Positions 50,936-58,842 of a DNA stretch of 59,153 bases are shown piece by piece. Below the pieces are notes generated by a model. The model ran no database searches, had not been told where the DNA came from, and worked only from the letters and a program-made list of their open reading frames with translations. Position 1 is the first letter of the stretch; each line of letters starts with the position of its first letter. Both the position numbers and the translations under genes were made by a program. This DNA is from Selenomonadales bacterium UBA7018 (GTDB lineage Bacteria > Bacillota > Negativicutes > Selenomonadales > Selenomonadaceae): assembly GCA_002448305.1 (NCBI GenBank), contig DJWY01000034.1, positions 1 through 59,153 of the forward strand, read 5' to 3'.

Positions 50936-51412
50936 ATGCGATATATTTTGGGAAAAATCGAAGACATAATCTGCGCCATCTGCCTAATCGTAATGACGGC
51001 TTTAACTTTCGCGAACGTCATAGCTCGTTACGTTTTCAGCGCGTCGTTTTCATTCTCGGAAGAAATTACAACTTATCTATTCGTCCTGCTTAGTTTAATC
51101 GGCTCGGCGGCGGCGGCACGGAGAAAAGCGCATTTGGGCTTCACCACGATACTTGACTTGTTGCCAAAAGGTTTGCAGAAAGTGATTCAGACAATGAGTT
51201 ACGCGCTTGCAACATTTTTCTCGGCGGCTCTGTTCTGGTACGGAATAAGCATGGTGCAAAGTCAAATTTATCACGGACAAGTTACGGCAGGCATGCAGTG
51301 GCCGGAATGGATTTTCGGTTCATTCGTCCCGATTGGCGCGTTCTTTATCACGATAGAATTTTTGTTCATGTTAATTGACGCAGTCAGCGACAAGGGGGGC
51401 GACGCGAAATGA
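50936..51412 (+). CDS. dctQ: TRAP transporter small permease subunit
   Basis: A 158-residue protein with four membrane helices, the small DctQ subunit that links the solute receptor to DctM. Typical signs are EDIICAICLIVMTALTFANV, FSFSEEITTYLFVLLSLIG and a last helix ITIEFLFMLI. It begins 13 bp after dctP with AAGGAGG, and its end overlaps the start of dctM by 4 bp, as is usual for tight TRAP operons. Confidence 0.9.
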   Translation: MRYILGKIEDIICAICLIVMTALTFANVIARYVFSASFSFSEEITTYLFVLLSLIGSAAAARRKAHLGFTTILDLLPKGLQKVIQTMSYALATFFSAALFWYGISMVQSQIYHGQVTAGMQWPEWIFGSFVPIGAFFITIEFLFMLIDAVSDKGGDAK

Positions 51413-52692
51413 TTGGTCCGGTAATTTTCTTGAGCTTTGCGGCATTCCTTCTTGTCGGTACGCCGATTGCGATTTGTCTTGGCGTCTCAAGCGTTTTCGG
51501 TATGCTGATTGACGGCGCGGGGCGTCCGCTCGATACGATTATGACAATGTTGCCGCGTATCTTTTCTTCGGCGACAAGTAAATTTGTTTTGCTGGCGGTT
51601 CCGTTCTTTATTTTGGGCGGTAACGTCATGGAGAAGGCTGGTATTTCCGAACGCTTAATCAATTTCGCGCAAAGTTGCGTTGGACATCTGCGCGGCGGTT
51701 TGATAGTCGTTATGGTGTCGGTTGCATGTTTCTTTGCGGCGATTTCCGGTTCGGGTCCTGCGACGGTTGCGGCTCTGGGCATGATTCTTATTCCCGCAAT
51801 GGTTAAAGTTGGTTATCCGCCCGCGTTCAGTGCGGCATTGATGGCGGCGGCTGGCGCAACCGGTATCGTTATCCCGCCGTCAATAACGTTCGTCGTCTAC
51901 GGTTCAGTTGCTGATACTTCAATCGGCAAATTGTTCTTATCGGGTATCGTGCCTGGCGTCATGATTGGCGTTGCGTTAATTATCGTTGCAATGTGGACGA
52001 CACGAAATCTTAAAATTGAACTTCTGCCCAAAGCGACTTCAGAGGAGCGTTGGAAATCATTTAAAGAGGCGTTCTGGGGCTTGCTTATGCCTGGCATAAT
52101 TCTGGGCGGAATTTATGGCGGTATTTTTACCCCGACAGAAGCGGCAGCGGCGTCCGCAGTTTACGGGCTGTTCGTCGGATTCTTTATCTACAGGACGCTT
52201 AAGCTTAAAGACCTCTACGAAATTTTTGTAAACTCCACGACGACAACGGCTGTTGTTATGTTCATTACGGCGACGGCTAGCTTGTTCGCGTATATTTTGA
52301 CAAGGGCGCGGCTCGACCTTGCAATCAGTGACGGCTTGATTGAGATAACCGGCGGCAATTACATTATGTTCTTGCTTATCGCCAATATAATCTTCTTAAT
52401 CGCAGGCTGTTTCATGGACGCAACTAGCGCAGTCTTAATCTTTACGCCGCTATTCTTGCCGGTCGCGTTGAGTTTGGGGATTGACCCGATTCACTTCGGC
52501 GCAGTTATGGTTCTGAACTTGTCAATCGGTTTGGTGACGCCGCCAGTTGGTATAAACTTATTCGTAGGGTGCGGCATAGCCAAAGTATCATTAAAAGATA
52601 TTTCCATCGCTGTTATCCCGCTGATAATCGCTTGCTTAATTGTCTTAATGTTGGTAACATACATTCCGCAACTCCCGCTGTTATTCGTCTAG
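51409..52692 (+). CDS. dctM: TRAP transporter large permease subunit
   Basis: A 427-residue protein with about twelve membrane helices, the sodium-coupled channel subunit of a TRAP transporter. Family stretches: GSGPATVAALGMILIPAMV, AAGATGIVIPPSITFVVYG and the late NLSIGLVTPPVGINLFVGCG. Complete by length. It imports the same unidentified acid captured by DctP. It is overlapped by dctQ and followed 31 bp later by the lipoprotein gene. Confidence 0.95.
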   Translation: MIGPVIFLSFAAFLLVGTPIAICLGVSSVFGMLIDGAGRPLDTIMTMLPRIFSSATSKFVLLAVPFFILGGNVMEKAGISERLINFAQSCVGHLRGGLIVVMVSVACFFAAISGSGPATVAALGMILIPAMVKVGYPPAFSAALMAAAGATGIVIPPSITFVVYGSVADTSIGKLFLSGIVPGVMIGVALIIVAMWTTRNLKIELLPKATSEERWKSFKEAFWGLLMPGIILGGIYGGIFTPTEAAAASAVYGLFVGFFIYRTLKLKDLYEIFVNSTTTTAVVMFITATASLFAYILTRARLDLAISDGLIEITGGNYIMFLLIANIIFLIAGCFMDATSAVLIFTPLFLPVALSLGIDPIHFGAVMVLNLSIGLVTPPVGINLFVGCGIAKVSLKDISIAVIPLIIACLIVLMLVTYIPQLPLLFV

Positions 52693-52723
52693 CGCGGAGA
52701 AAAATTTTGGGAGGTAGTTACCC

Positions 52724-53443
52724 ATGAAAAAAACTTTCGCAGTGCTTATGCTCGCGGCAATGCTTTTCGCAGTCGGTTGCGGCAATCAAGCACAAGAGGC
52801 GGCTAAGGACGCTCAACAGAAAGTCGAGCAAACGGCTAACGAAGCTAAAGACAAAGCCGCCGAAATGAAAGACGACGCGACTAAAAAGGCTGAAGAAATG
52901 AAGTCTGACGCGGCGGCTAAAGTCGACGAAGCTAAGGACGCCGCCAACAAAGCTGCTGAAGATGCTAACGCCAAAGTCGACGAAATGAAATCCGAAGCCG
53001 CCGACAAAATGGACGCTATGAAATCCGATGCCGAGAAAATGGCTGGCGACATGAAAAACGCTGTGAAGGAAGGCAGAACGATTGCGCTTAACGGCATTAT
53101 GCCTGGTGAATCGCTCGACGCCATCAAGGCACAATTCGGCGAAGCGACTTCAACTGCAGGCGATGTTATGACTTTCGCCAACGGTCTCAAAGTCAAGTTC
53201 GATGACGCTACTAAAAAGGTTAAGGAAATTTCCACGACTGATAATACGTTCACCACGCCCGAAGGTATGTACGTCGGCGCGAATGAATATCTGCTTAACG
53301 AATACTGCGGACCGGCGGACGAAGTCGAAAAGGACGATGACGGCGAAGTCGAGTACAAGTATTTCAGCAGTGATAAAAAATCAGAAGTCGTTTACACGTC
53401 TAAAAACGGCATTATCACCGAGATAACTTGCGCGGTTAAATAA
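52724..53443 (+). CDS. Lipoprotein with LEA-like amphipathic helix and a BamE-like C-terminal part
   Basis: A 239-residue lipoprotein. MKKTFAVLMLAAMLFAVGCG is a signal with lipobox and lipid-bearing Cys near residue 19. Residues about 22-110 are an Ala/Lys/Asp/Glu helix in 11-residue periods (KDAANKAAEDAN, KVDEMKSEAADKM), like LEA or apolipophorin stretches. The C-terminal 125 residues contain LNGIMPGESLDAIKAQFGEA, which resembles the first turn of SmpA/BamE-type folds. This would be an envelope protein anchored in a membrane; function unknown. It lies between the TRAP and transketolase genes on the same strand but is followed by its own terminator, so it may not be part of the pathway. Confidence 0.75.
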   Translation: MKKTFAVLMLAAMLFAVGCGNQAQEAAKDAQQKVEQTANEAKDKAAEMKDDATKKAEEMKSDAAAKVDEAKDAANKAAEDANAKVDEMKSEAADKMDAMKSDAEKMAGDMKNAVKEGRTIALNGIMPGESLDAIKAQFGEATSTAGDVMTFANGLKVKFDDATKKVKEISTTDNTFTTPEGMYVGANEYLLNEYCGPADEVEKDDDGEVEYKYFSSDKKSEVVYTSKNGIITEITCAVK

Positions 53444-53462
53444 AATTTTGCCAATGGTAACG

Positions 53463-53503
53463 GGGCGCGGCTCGTAAATCTGCGCGGTCGCGCCCTCTGT
53501 TTT
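53463..53503 (+). terminator. Probable terminator after the lipoprotein gene
   Basis: GGGCGCG (53463-53469) pairs with CGCGCCC (53489-53495) around a 19-base loop; a short T-rich tail follows. The T-run is weak, so read-through to the transketolase genes is possible. Confidence 0.5.
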
Positions 53504-53522
53504 AAAATAAGGAGGCTCAATC

Positions 53523-54353
53523 ATGAAGAAAAGAACTGTCGAAGAACTCAAGGAGATTGCAAAGGATTTGCGTAAAAAAGTCGTGACGATGATTTATTAA
53601 GCGCAATCGGGGCATCCGGGCGGCTCGCTTAGCGCGGCTGATTTCGTAACGGCTTGCTACTTCCGCGAAATGAATGTCGACCCGAAAAATCCTAAATGGG
53701 AAGATAGAGACCGCTTTGTCTTGTCGAAAGGTCACGTTTGCCCGATTCAATATGCGGCACTCGGTACGCTCGGCTTTTTCCCTGAAGAAGTCCTGCACAC
53801 GCTCCGCCAAGAAGGCTCGCCGTTGCAAGGTCACCCGAATCACCATTGTCCCGGCATTGATATTCCGACTGGTTCGCTCGGTCAAGGATTCGCCTGCGCG
53901 GTCGGTATGGCTATCGGCTTGAAAGTTGACAATAAAACTGCCCGCGTCTTTGCGGTTCTCGGCGACGGCGAATGCCAAGAAGGCGAAGTTTGGGAGGCCG
54001 CCGCGACCGCCAATAAGTATCAGCTCGATAACTTAATTGCCTTCGTCGACGTGAACAATTTGCAAATCGACGGCACGACTGATGAAGTTATGCCTAACCT
54101 TGACTTGGGCGAAAAGTTTAGGGCGTTCGGCTGGGAAGTTTACAACATTGACGGAAATGACATGGCGCAAATCGTCCGCACGCTCGATACAATCAAAATG
54201 CACAGCCACGACCACAAGCCCAAATGCATTATCGGGCAAACGACTAAGGGCAAAGGCGTTTCCTACATGGAGAACGTCGGCAGTTGGCACGGCGTCGCGC
54301 CCAATAAGGAGCAATGGGAAATCGCTATGAAAGATCTTGAGGAGGGTATTTGA
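53523..54353 (+). pseudogene. Transketolase N-terminal subunit with one in-frame TAA
   Basis: A frame of 277 codons after AAGGAGG. The thiamine-diphosphate half of a two-subunit transketolase, which moves two-carbon ketol units between sugar phosphates: SGHPGGSLSAADF near residue 28, SKGHVCPIQYAAL, the cofactor/Mg motif GDGECQEGEVWEAA with its Asn, and KGKGVSYMEN. Codon 26 (53598) is TAA within MIY-stop-AQSGHPGG; homologues have Lys or Glu there. Nothing else is wrong with the reading frame. Re-initiation downstream would start after the SGHPGG motif, at MNVDPKN (53670), so the enzyme should be inactive unless the stop is read through or is an error. It is followed directly by the second subunit. 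Confidence 0.85.
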
Positions 54354-54354
54354 T

Positions 54355-55278
54355 ATGGCACAAAAGGCAACTCGTAACGGCTTCGGCGATGAAATGGTCG
54401 TTCTCGGCAAGGAAAATAAAAATATCTTTATCGTTGACGCTGACATTGGTAAATCTTGCAGAACTGACGGTTTCGCACACGCTTACCCCGAACAACATAT
54501 AAACGTTGGTATCGCTGAATAAAATGCGGCGGGCGTCGCGGCTGGTATGGCTACAACCGGAAAAATTCCGTTCGTCGTAACTTATGCAGTTTTCGGCTCG
54601 CTTCGTATGTGCGAAATGATTCGTCAAGAAATTGCCTATCCGCGTCTTAATGTCAAAATTGCTTGCTCGCACGGCGGCGTTACTCCCGCTAACGACGGCG
54701 CAAGCCATCAAGCGATTGAGGATATGGGCGTTATGCGCACAATTCCCAATATGACAGTCATTATGCCCGCTGATTATTGGGCAGCAAGAAAATTAACTCG
54801 CGCTATCGCCGAATATGACGGTCCTGCATTTATCCGCTTCACTCGCGACGCCATTCCGATTATCTACGACGAGAACACAGAATTTGTTATCGGCAAGGCG
54901 CATATCGCCCGCGAAGGCAAGGACATTGCGATTATCGCTAACGGCGACATGGTTTGCTACGGACTCGAAGCGGCGGAAAAACTCGCGGCGGAAGGTATTT
55001 CGGCTAAAGTCGTAGACATGCACACGATTAAACCGCTTGACGTTGATGCCGTCAAAGATTGCGTCGAAAATATCGGTAAAATTATCACCGTTGAAGACCA
55101 CAACATTATTAATGGGCTTGGCTCGGCAGTGTGCGAAGTCGTCGCGGAAATGGGCAAGGGCAAAGTCAAACGCTTCGGCATTCAAGACCAATTCGGCGAA
55201 TCGGCTCCTTATCATAGACTGCTTGAGAAAAATGGAATTACTGTCGACGCGATTGTTGCCGCCGCTAAAAATTTTTAA
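54355..55278 (+). pseudogene. Transketolase C-terminal subunit with one in-frame TAA
   Basis: A frame of 308 codons starting one base after the first subunit's stop. The pyrimidine-binding half: FIVDADIGKSCR, INVGIAE with the catalytic Glu, then TAA at codon 56 (54520), then NAAGVAAGMATTGKIPFV. Homologues read GIAEQN, so the stop replaces Gln by one base change (CAA to TAA), right after the catalytic Glu. The remainder, including CSHGGVTPANDGASHQAIED and the C-terminal transferase domain, is intact. A product starting at the next ATG (54547) would lack the catalytic Glu. Confidence 0.85.
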
Positions 55279-55302
55279 CATAAACTTTAGGAGGATTTTA
55301 AA

Positions 55303-56067
55303 ATGTTTGATTTCAAAGACCAAGTTGTTATCGTCACGGGTTCTGGTTCCAAACGCGGTATCGGGCGCGGTATTGCTAACATGTTCGCGGAGGCGGGCGC
55401 ACAAGTCATTATCGCCGACATGAACGAGTAGGGCTGCAAAGACACTGTCGCCGAAATTCAAGCGGCGGGCTACAAGGCTGACGGTTTCGTTCTCAATATT
55501 GCCGACGAAGATTCCGTTAATGCGTTCGTTAAAAATGTCAAGGACAAATACGGCAAGATTGATGTTTTGGTCAACAACGCCGGCATTACTCAGCGCGTCA
55601 CCGTTCACGATATGACGCTTAACGATATGAAGAAAATTTTCACAGTCAATATGTTCGGCACTTTCCTTATCACCAAAGCTGTTGTTGAAGTCATGAAGGA
55701 GAAAAAATACGGGCGTATCGTCAGCTTGTCTAGCGTCTCGGCTAAACGCGGCGGCGGCGTCTTCGGCGGTGCTCATTATAGCGCGTCGAAAGCTGCGCTT
55801 TTGGGCTTCAGCAAAAATCTTGCTCGTGAAGTTGCCGAATATGGCATTACCGTCAACTGTGTCTGTCCCGGCGCAATTAATACCGACATTCGCAAGAACA
55901 TGAACGGCACTGAAGAAGACGATATTAAACTTGCGCAGGAAATCCCGATGAAACGTATTGGCGAAGTCTTCGAGGTCGCAGGACCGATTGTCTTCTTGGC
56001 TTCCAAAGAAGCTGGCTACATTACCGGCGAAGATATTGACATTAACGGCGGCTCCCACATGGATTAA
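55303..56067 (+). pseudogene. Short-chain dehydrogenase with one in-frame TAG
   Basis: A frame of 255 codons after TAGGAGG. The Rossmann dehydrogenase has VTGSGSKRGIGRGIA near residue 11, then VIIADMNE, TAG at codon 43 (55429), GCKDTVAEIQ. NNAG follows near 88, the catalytic Ser in SLSSVSAKRG, and YSASKAA with Tyr-x3-Lys. Homologues have Glu or Gln at the stop, one base away. The frame is otherwise intact, down to the IDINGGSHMD end. A likely role is oxidation or reduction of a sugar or sugar acid in the same pathway as the transketolase. Without the first 42 residues the NAD site is lost. Confidence 0.83.
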
Positions 56068-56078
56068 TTAGCGTTTAG

Positions 56079-56118
56079 TGGTTAGTGGTTAGTTTTTCTA
56101 ATCACTAACCATTTTTTT
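56079..56118 (+). terminator. Terminator after the transketolase/SDR cassette
   Basis: TGGTTAGTG (56079-56087, with a second overlapping copy) pairs with CACTAACCA (56103-56111), followed by T-rich sequence to 56117. Confidence 0.75.
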
Positions 56119-56132
56119 AAGGAGTTGATTGA

Positions 56133-56810
56133 ATGAACTCTGAACAATTCGAGGCTATGCTTGACGAGTACCGCGCCAGAAATATTCACTTCCTGCACCT
56201 TAAGTCGAACTTGCGCGATTGGTTCTTTGTTATAGACGACAGCTATTATCTGACGTACCGCGACGACAAAAAAGAAATCGTCGTGAGCTGGTTAGTTAAG
56301 CCCAAAGACGATAAGCACGAGGAATTTTATTTTTATAACACCAATAATCGTGGCTTTAATCAGTGGTACGGCGATGTTATCCACGATTACGAGGAAATGG
56401 ACGAGCGCGAATTTTATCACGAGCCGTATTACGAAGACCTTTATATCAACTACATGAACGAGGAAGAAAAAGTTCCGCTGAAAGATTTTCTCGCGGTTGT
56501 TCCGAAAACCAGTTATAAACTTTTCGGCGACTTTCTTCTTTGCGATGAAATTGGCTCTGGCTTGGACAAGAAAGAACTACCTTATAAAACCGATAACTCG
56601 ACTATTGCTAACCAATTCAAGTTTTGGCTCCGCATGGAAGATATTACGCCATTCAATTACGTTTTGCGCGATCCTGTGAAATCTCCGGCGATTAATCTTG
56701 CTGAAATTGAAGAAATTATTCCTGCGCATACGAACGTTCGCTTTGTCTTCGATGATGGCTCTGTTCGTGTATTAAAACAAATTCTTGCTGATAAAAATTC
56801 GGCAACCTAA
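56133..56810 (+). CDS. Conserved-looking protein of unknown function
   Basis: A 225-residue acidic soluble protein, unrecognised. No signal peptide or membrane helix. It is rich in Tyr, Asp, Glu and Phe: YYLTYRDDKKEIVVSWLVKP near residue 38, a Tyr-rich stretch (EFYHEPYYEDLYINYMNEE, about 90-108), and a C-terminal FVFDDGSVRVLKQILAD strand. The AAGGAG ribosome binding site lies at good spacing. The preceding terminator and the following hairpin make it a single-gene unit. Confidence 0.7.
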   Translation: MNSEQFEAMLDEYRARNIHFLHLKSNLRDWFFVIDDSYYLTYRDDKKEIVVSWLVKPKDDKHEEFYFYNTNNRGFNQWYGDVIHDYEEMDEREFYHEPYYEDLYINYMNEEEKVPLKDFLAVVPKTSYKLFGDFLLCDEIGSGLDKKELPYKTDNSTIANQFKFWLRMEDITPFNYVLRDPVKSPAINLAEIEEIIPAHTNVRFVFDDGSVRVLKQILADKNSAT

Positions 56811-56845
56811 CTTAGCGGTCAAAAGATTTTTTGTTACATAGAAAG

Positions 56846-56872
56846 CCCCTCCGATTTTGGAAGGGATTTTTT
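56846..56872 (+). terminator. Terminator between the unknown gene and the MuF-toxin gene
   Basis: CCCCTCC (56846-56852) and GGAAGGG (56859-56865) form a stem with one mismatch, followed by T6. It overlaps the putative start of the next gene. Confidence 0.6.
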
Positions 56873-58250
56873 GTTTAGCCGGCTTGATGATTATCTTGAT
56901 TGGCAAGCGCGTTATTCGGCGTTAATCGCGGGAACGTTGGCACCGTTATGGTCGGACGCAATCACTGCGGCGAGCCGCAAAGCGACGGCTGGCAAAGTTG
57001 TCCTTTACGACAGCAATGATTACGTGCGGGCATGGCTAGAAAATCGCGGCGGCGAACTTATCAGCATGCTAAGTCGTGAAAGCCAAAAGGCAGTCGCAAT
57101 GGTGATTCTTTTGGGGCAAAGCAACCGCATGGCTTCGCGAGACATAGCAAAGCAAGTTCGCCCGTTAATCGGGCTGAATGAGCGTCAAGCGGCGGCAAAT
57201 CTGAATTACCGCGAAAAGGTTTATAATAAATATCGCGAACAGGGCATGGGCGAAGTTAAAGCCCGTGAACGCGCTGACAAGGCGGCGATTAAATATGCCG
57301 GTAAGCAACACCGTTTCCGCGCTGAAACGATTGTCCATACCGAATTAGCGTTTGCGTATAATCGCGGGGCGCACATGGGCGTTGGTCAAGCGATAGCCGA
57401 AGGCTACATGGGTCGATGCGCAATGAAATGGAGCACGGCGGGCACAAATCGCGTCTGTAGCCGTTGCCTTGCGCTCAAAGATACAATCGTGGGCTATACC
57501 GACGAGAGCGGCGTAACGCTTCCGCCCTTGCACCCGCGTTGCCGCTGTGCGATAATTTACGACGAAGATTTAGGTAGAGATAAGAAAAAGAAGCCGAATA
57601 AACCAAGCAATAATATTAGCGGTGCTGGGAAGCCACTGACACCAGCACAAATAAAAGAAATTCGTGACGCCGAAGACGCAGCTTATAATGCTAAAACAGG
57701 TGCGGATTTTGGTTTCAAAATGCGTGAACACAATAGTATAGTGAATTGGGCAAATGAAATAAGGTTTGCAAATGGTGATATAAAAAGTTTTGGCAGACAA
57801 ATAAATTGCCAACGCTGTGTGGTGGCGCACGAAGCAAGAATGCGCGGTTATGATGTAATCGCTCGTCCAAGTTGGGGAGACGACGATACTTTATCAAAAA
57901 TAGGTAATTGGCTGGAAGTGTTTGCAGAAGAAGACAAAAAGATTTATAATTGCAAAGGAACAACAGTTGCTGAAATTAAAAACTTTATCGCGGGTAAGTT
58001 GAAAGAATGGGGCGTTGGTTCAAGAGCATTTGTATGGTTTAAATGGAATGATTTTACTGATGGAGCAGGTCATGTCATTGTTGCACAGTTAAACGAAAAA
58101 GAATTTGTGCAATATGGAGACCCACAGAAGCGGAAAATAGGAGCGGAAGATAGTTTAAATGCTATAAAAATTGGTACTGCGAAGTTAATGCGGGTAGATA
58201 ATTTGGAATTTACAAATGCGGTAAAACGCTGTTGTATGAATAAGGTGTGA
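56871..58250 (+). CDS. MuF phage-head domain fused to a papain-like (Tox-PL) toxin domain
   Basis: A 459-residue protein. Residues about 1-240 match phage head morphogenesis proteins of the Mu gpF type: ETIVHTELAFAYNRG, the MKWSTAGTNRVCSRCLALKDT zinc-like Cys pair, and PPLHPRCRC with H221. After a Lys/Pro linker (about 243-260), residues about 285-459 resemble the papain-fold toxin 1 (Tox-PL) domain. NCQRCVVAHEARMRGYDV (C313), GHVIVAQ (H401) and QYGDPQ (D417) form a candidate Cys-His-Asp triad for a deamidase or protease. MuF-toxin fusions are a described class of polymorphic toxins of temperate phages. The start is unsure: TTG at 56871 lies in a terminator T-run, but GGAAGGG is 5 bp before it, and the 5' end may be truncated. 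No other phage gene is present. Confidence 0.8.
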   Translation: MFSRLDDYLDWQARYSALIAGTLAPLWSDAITAASRKATAGKVVLYDSNDYVRAWLENRGGELISMLSRESQKAVAMVILLGQSNRMASRDIAKQVRPLIGLNERQAAANLNYREKVYNKYREQGMGEVKARERADKAAIKYAGKQHRFRAETIVHTELAFAYNRGAHMGVGQAIAEGYMGRCAMKWSTAGTNRVCSRCLALKDTIVGYTDESGVTLPPLHPRCRCAIIYDEDLGRDKKKKPNKPSNNISGAGKPLTPAQIKEIRDAEDAAYNAKTGADFGFKMREHNSIVNWANEIRFANGDIKSFGRQINCQRCVVAHEARMRGYDVIARPSWGDDDTLSKIGNWLEVFAEEDKKIYNCKGTTVAEIKNFIAGKLKEWGVGSRAFVWFKWNDFTDGAGHVIVAQLNEKEFVQYGDPQKRKIGAEDSLNAIKIGTAKLMRVDNLEFTNAVKRCCMNKV

Positions 58251-58255
58251 TAAAA

Positions 58256-58483
58256 ATGACATTGAAAGACGCGATTAAAATAGCTGAAGAAATTCGTGGC
58301 TCTGAAGTAAGCATAGTGAAAGATTGCGGCGATAGGTGGGCTTTTGGTTTTAGAGCAGACGCTGACCGACTTGGTTCAGCTCCTGCTTTTGTATTTAAAG
58401 GAGACGGGCATTGTGAATTTTTCTTCGTTGGAGACTATATTGACGTTCTCCAAAGAGGAATTTATGTTGAATTGCCCAATTAG
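58256..58483 (+). CDS. Candidate immunity protein for the MuF toxin
   Basis: A 75-residue acidic protein beginning 5 bp after the toxin stop, with AGGTG 8 bp before its ATG. Sequence features: TLKDAIKIAEEIRGSEVSIV helix and strand, then CGDRWAFGFRAD and a final VGDYIDVLQRG helix. No family is recognised. Its small size, tight coupling to the toxin gene and similar AT-rich base composition are the usual signs of a cognate immunity gene. That role is inferred from position only. Confidence 0.6.
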   Translation: MTLKDAIKIAEEIRGSEVSIVKDCGDRWAFGFRADADRLGSAPAFVFKGDGHCEFFFVGDYIDVLQRGIYVELPN

Positions 58484-58494
58484 GAGTGATAAAA

Positions 58495-58686
58495 ATGGAA
58501 ACTTTAACGATTTACTTTGATAACAAGGGAAATTTGAACGAACGAGAAGAAAAAACCGCTCAAGAAGTAGAAAACAGCTTGAACGGTTTGACATTTTCAG
58601 AAGTTAATCGTGTACTTGCTCGCGTCATTTCTAAGGTGAATAACGCAATGTATTGGTCGAGCAGTGCAAATAAGCCGGTTCATTAA
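58495..58686 (+). CDS. Second small gene of the toxin module
   Basis: A 63-residue protein with TAGGAGT 7 bp before its ATG, starting 11 bp after the candidate immunity gene. It has an N-terminal strand (LTIYFDNKG), a charged helix (EREEKTAQEVENSL) and a second helix (FSEVNRVLARVISKV). I do not recognise it. It could be a second immunity protein, or a small accessory gene. Confidence 0.55.
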   Translation: METLTIYFDNKGNLNEREEKTAQEVENSLNGLTFSEVNRVLARVISKVNNAMYWSSSANKPVH

Positions 58687-58696
58687 AGGGTTAATT

Positions 58697-58819
58697 TTAT
58701 TTACGCCAATAAGATGGTTGCGTTGCCGTTATAGGCGGACCATAAGCTGAAACTTCTGGCTTTGGCAGGTGGGCTTCCATAGCTTGCTGAATGCGTTTGA
58801 ATTCATCAGGCAGTGTCAA
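58697..58819 (-). pseudogene. Gene fragment between the toxin module and the IS256 transposase
   Basis: On the minus strand a frame reads LTLPDEFKRIQQAMEAHL through AYGPPITATQPSYWRK to a stop at 58697. There is no ribosome binding site and no plausible start other than TTG at 58819. It looks like the C-terminal end of a gene cut by insertion of the IS element, whose transposase stop lies 24 bp upstream on the same strand. Family unknown. Confidence 0.35.
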
Positions 58820-58842
58820 GCAGATTGTGTAAGTAGAAAAAA

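Noticed and set aside
53598..55431. Stop-codon reassignment (TAA/TAG as Gln or Lys, TGA as Gly)
   Set aside because: All three stops terminate many intact genes in this window at the expected ends, so a changed genetic code does not fit. Isolated suppression remains open and is noted as a finding.
54793..56058. Antisense reading frame of 421 codons across the transketolase and SDR genes
   Set aside because: It has no ribosome binding site and no domain, and lies wholly opposite two recognisable genes; biased codon use in the sense genes removes antisense stops.
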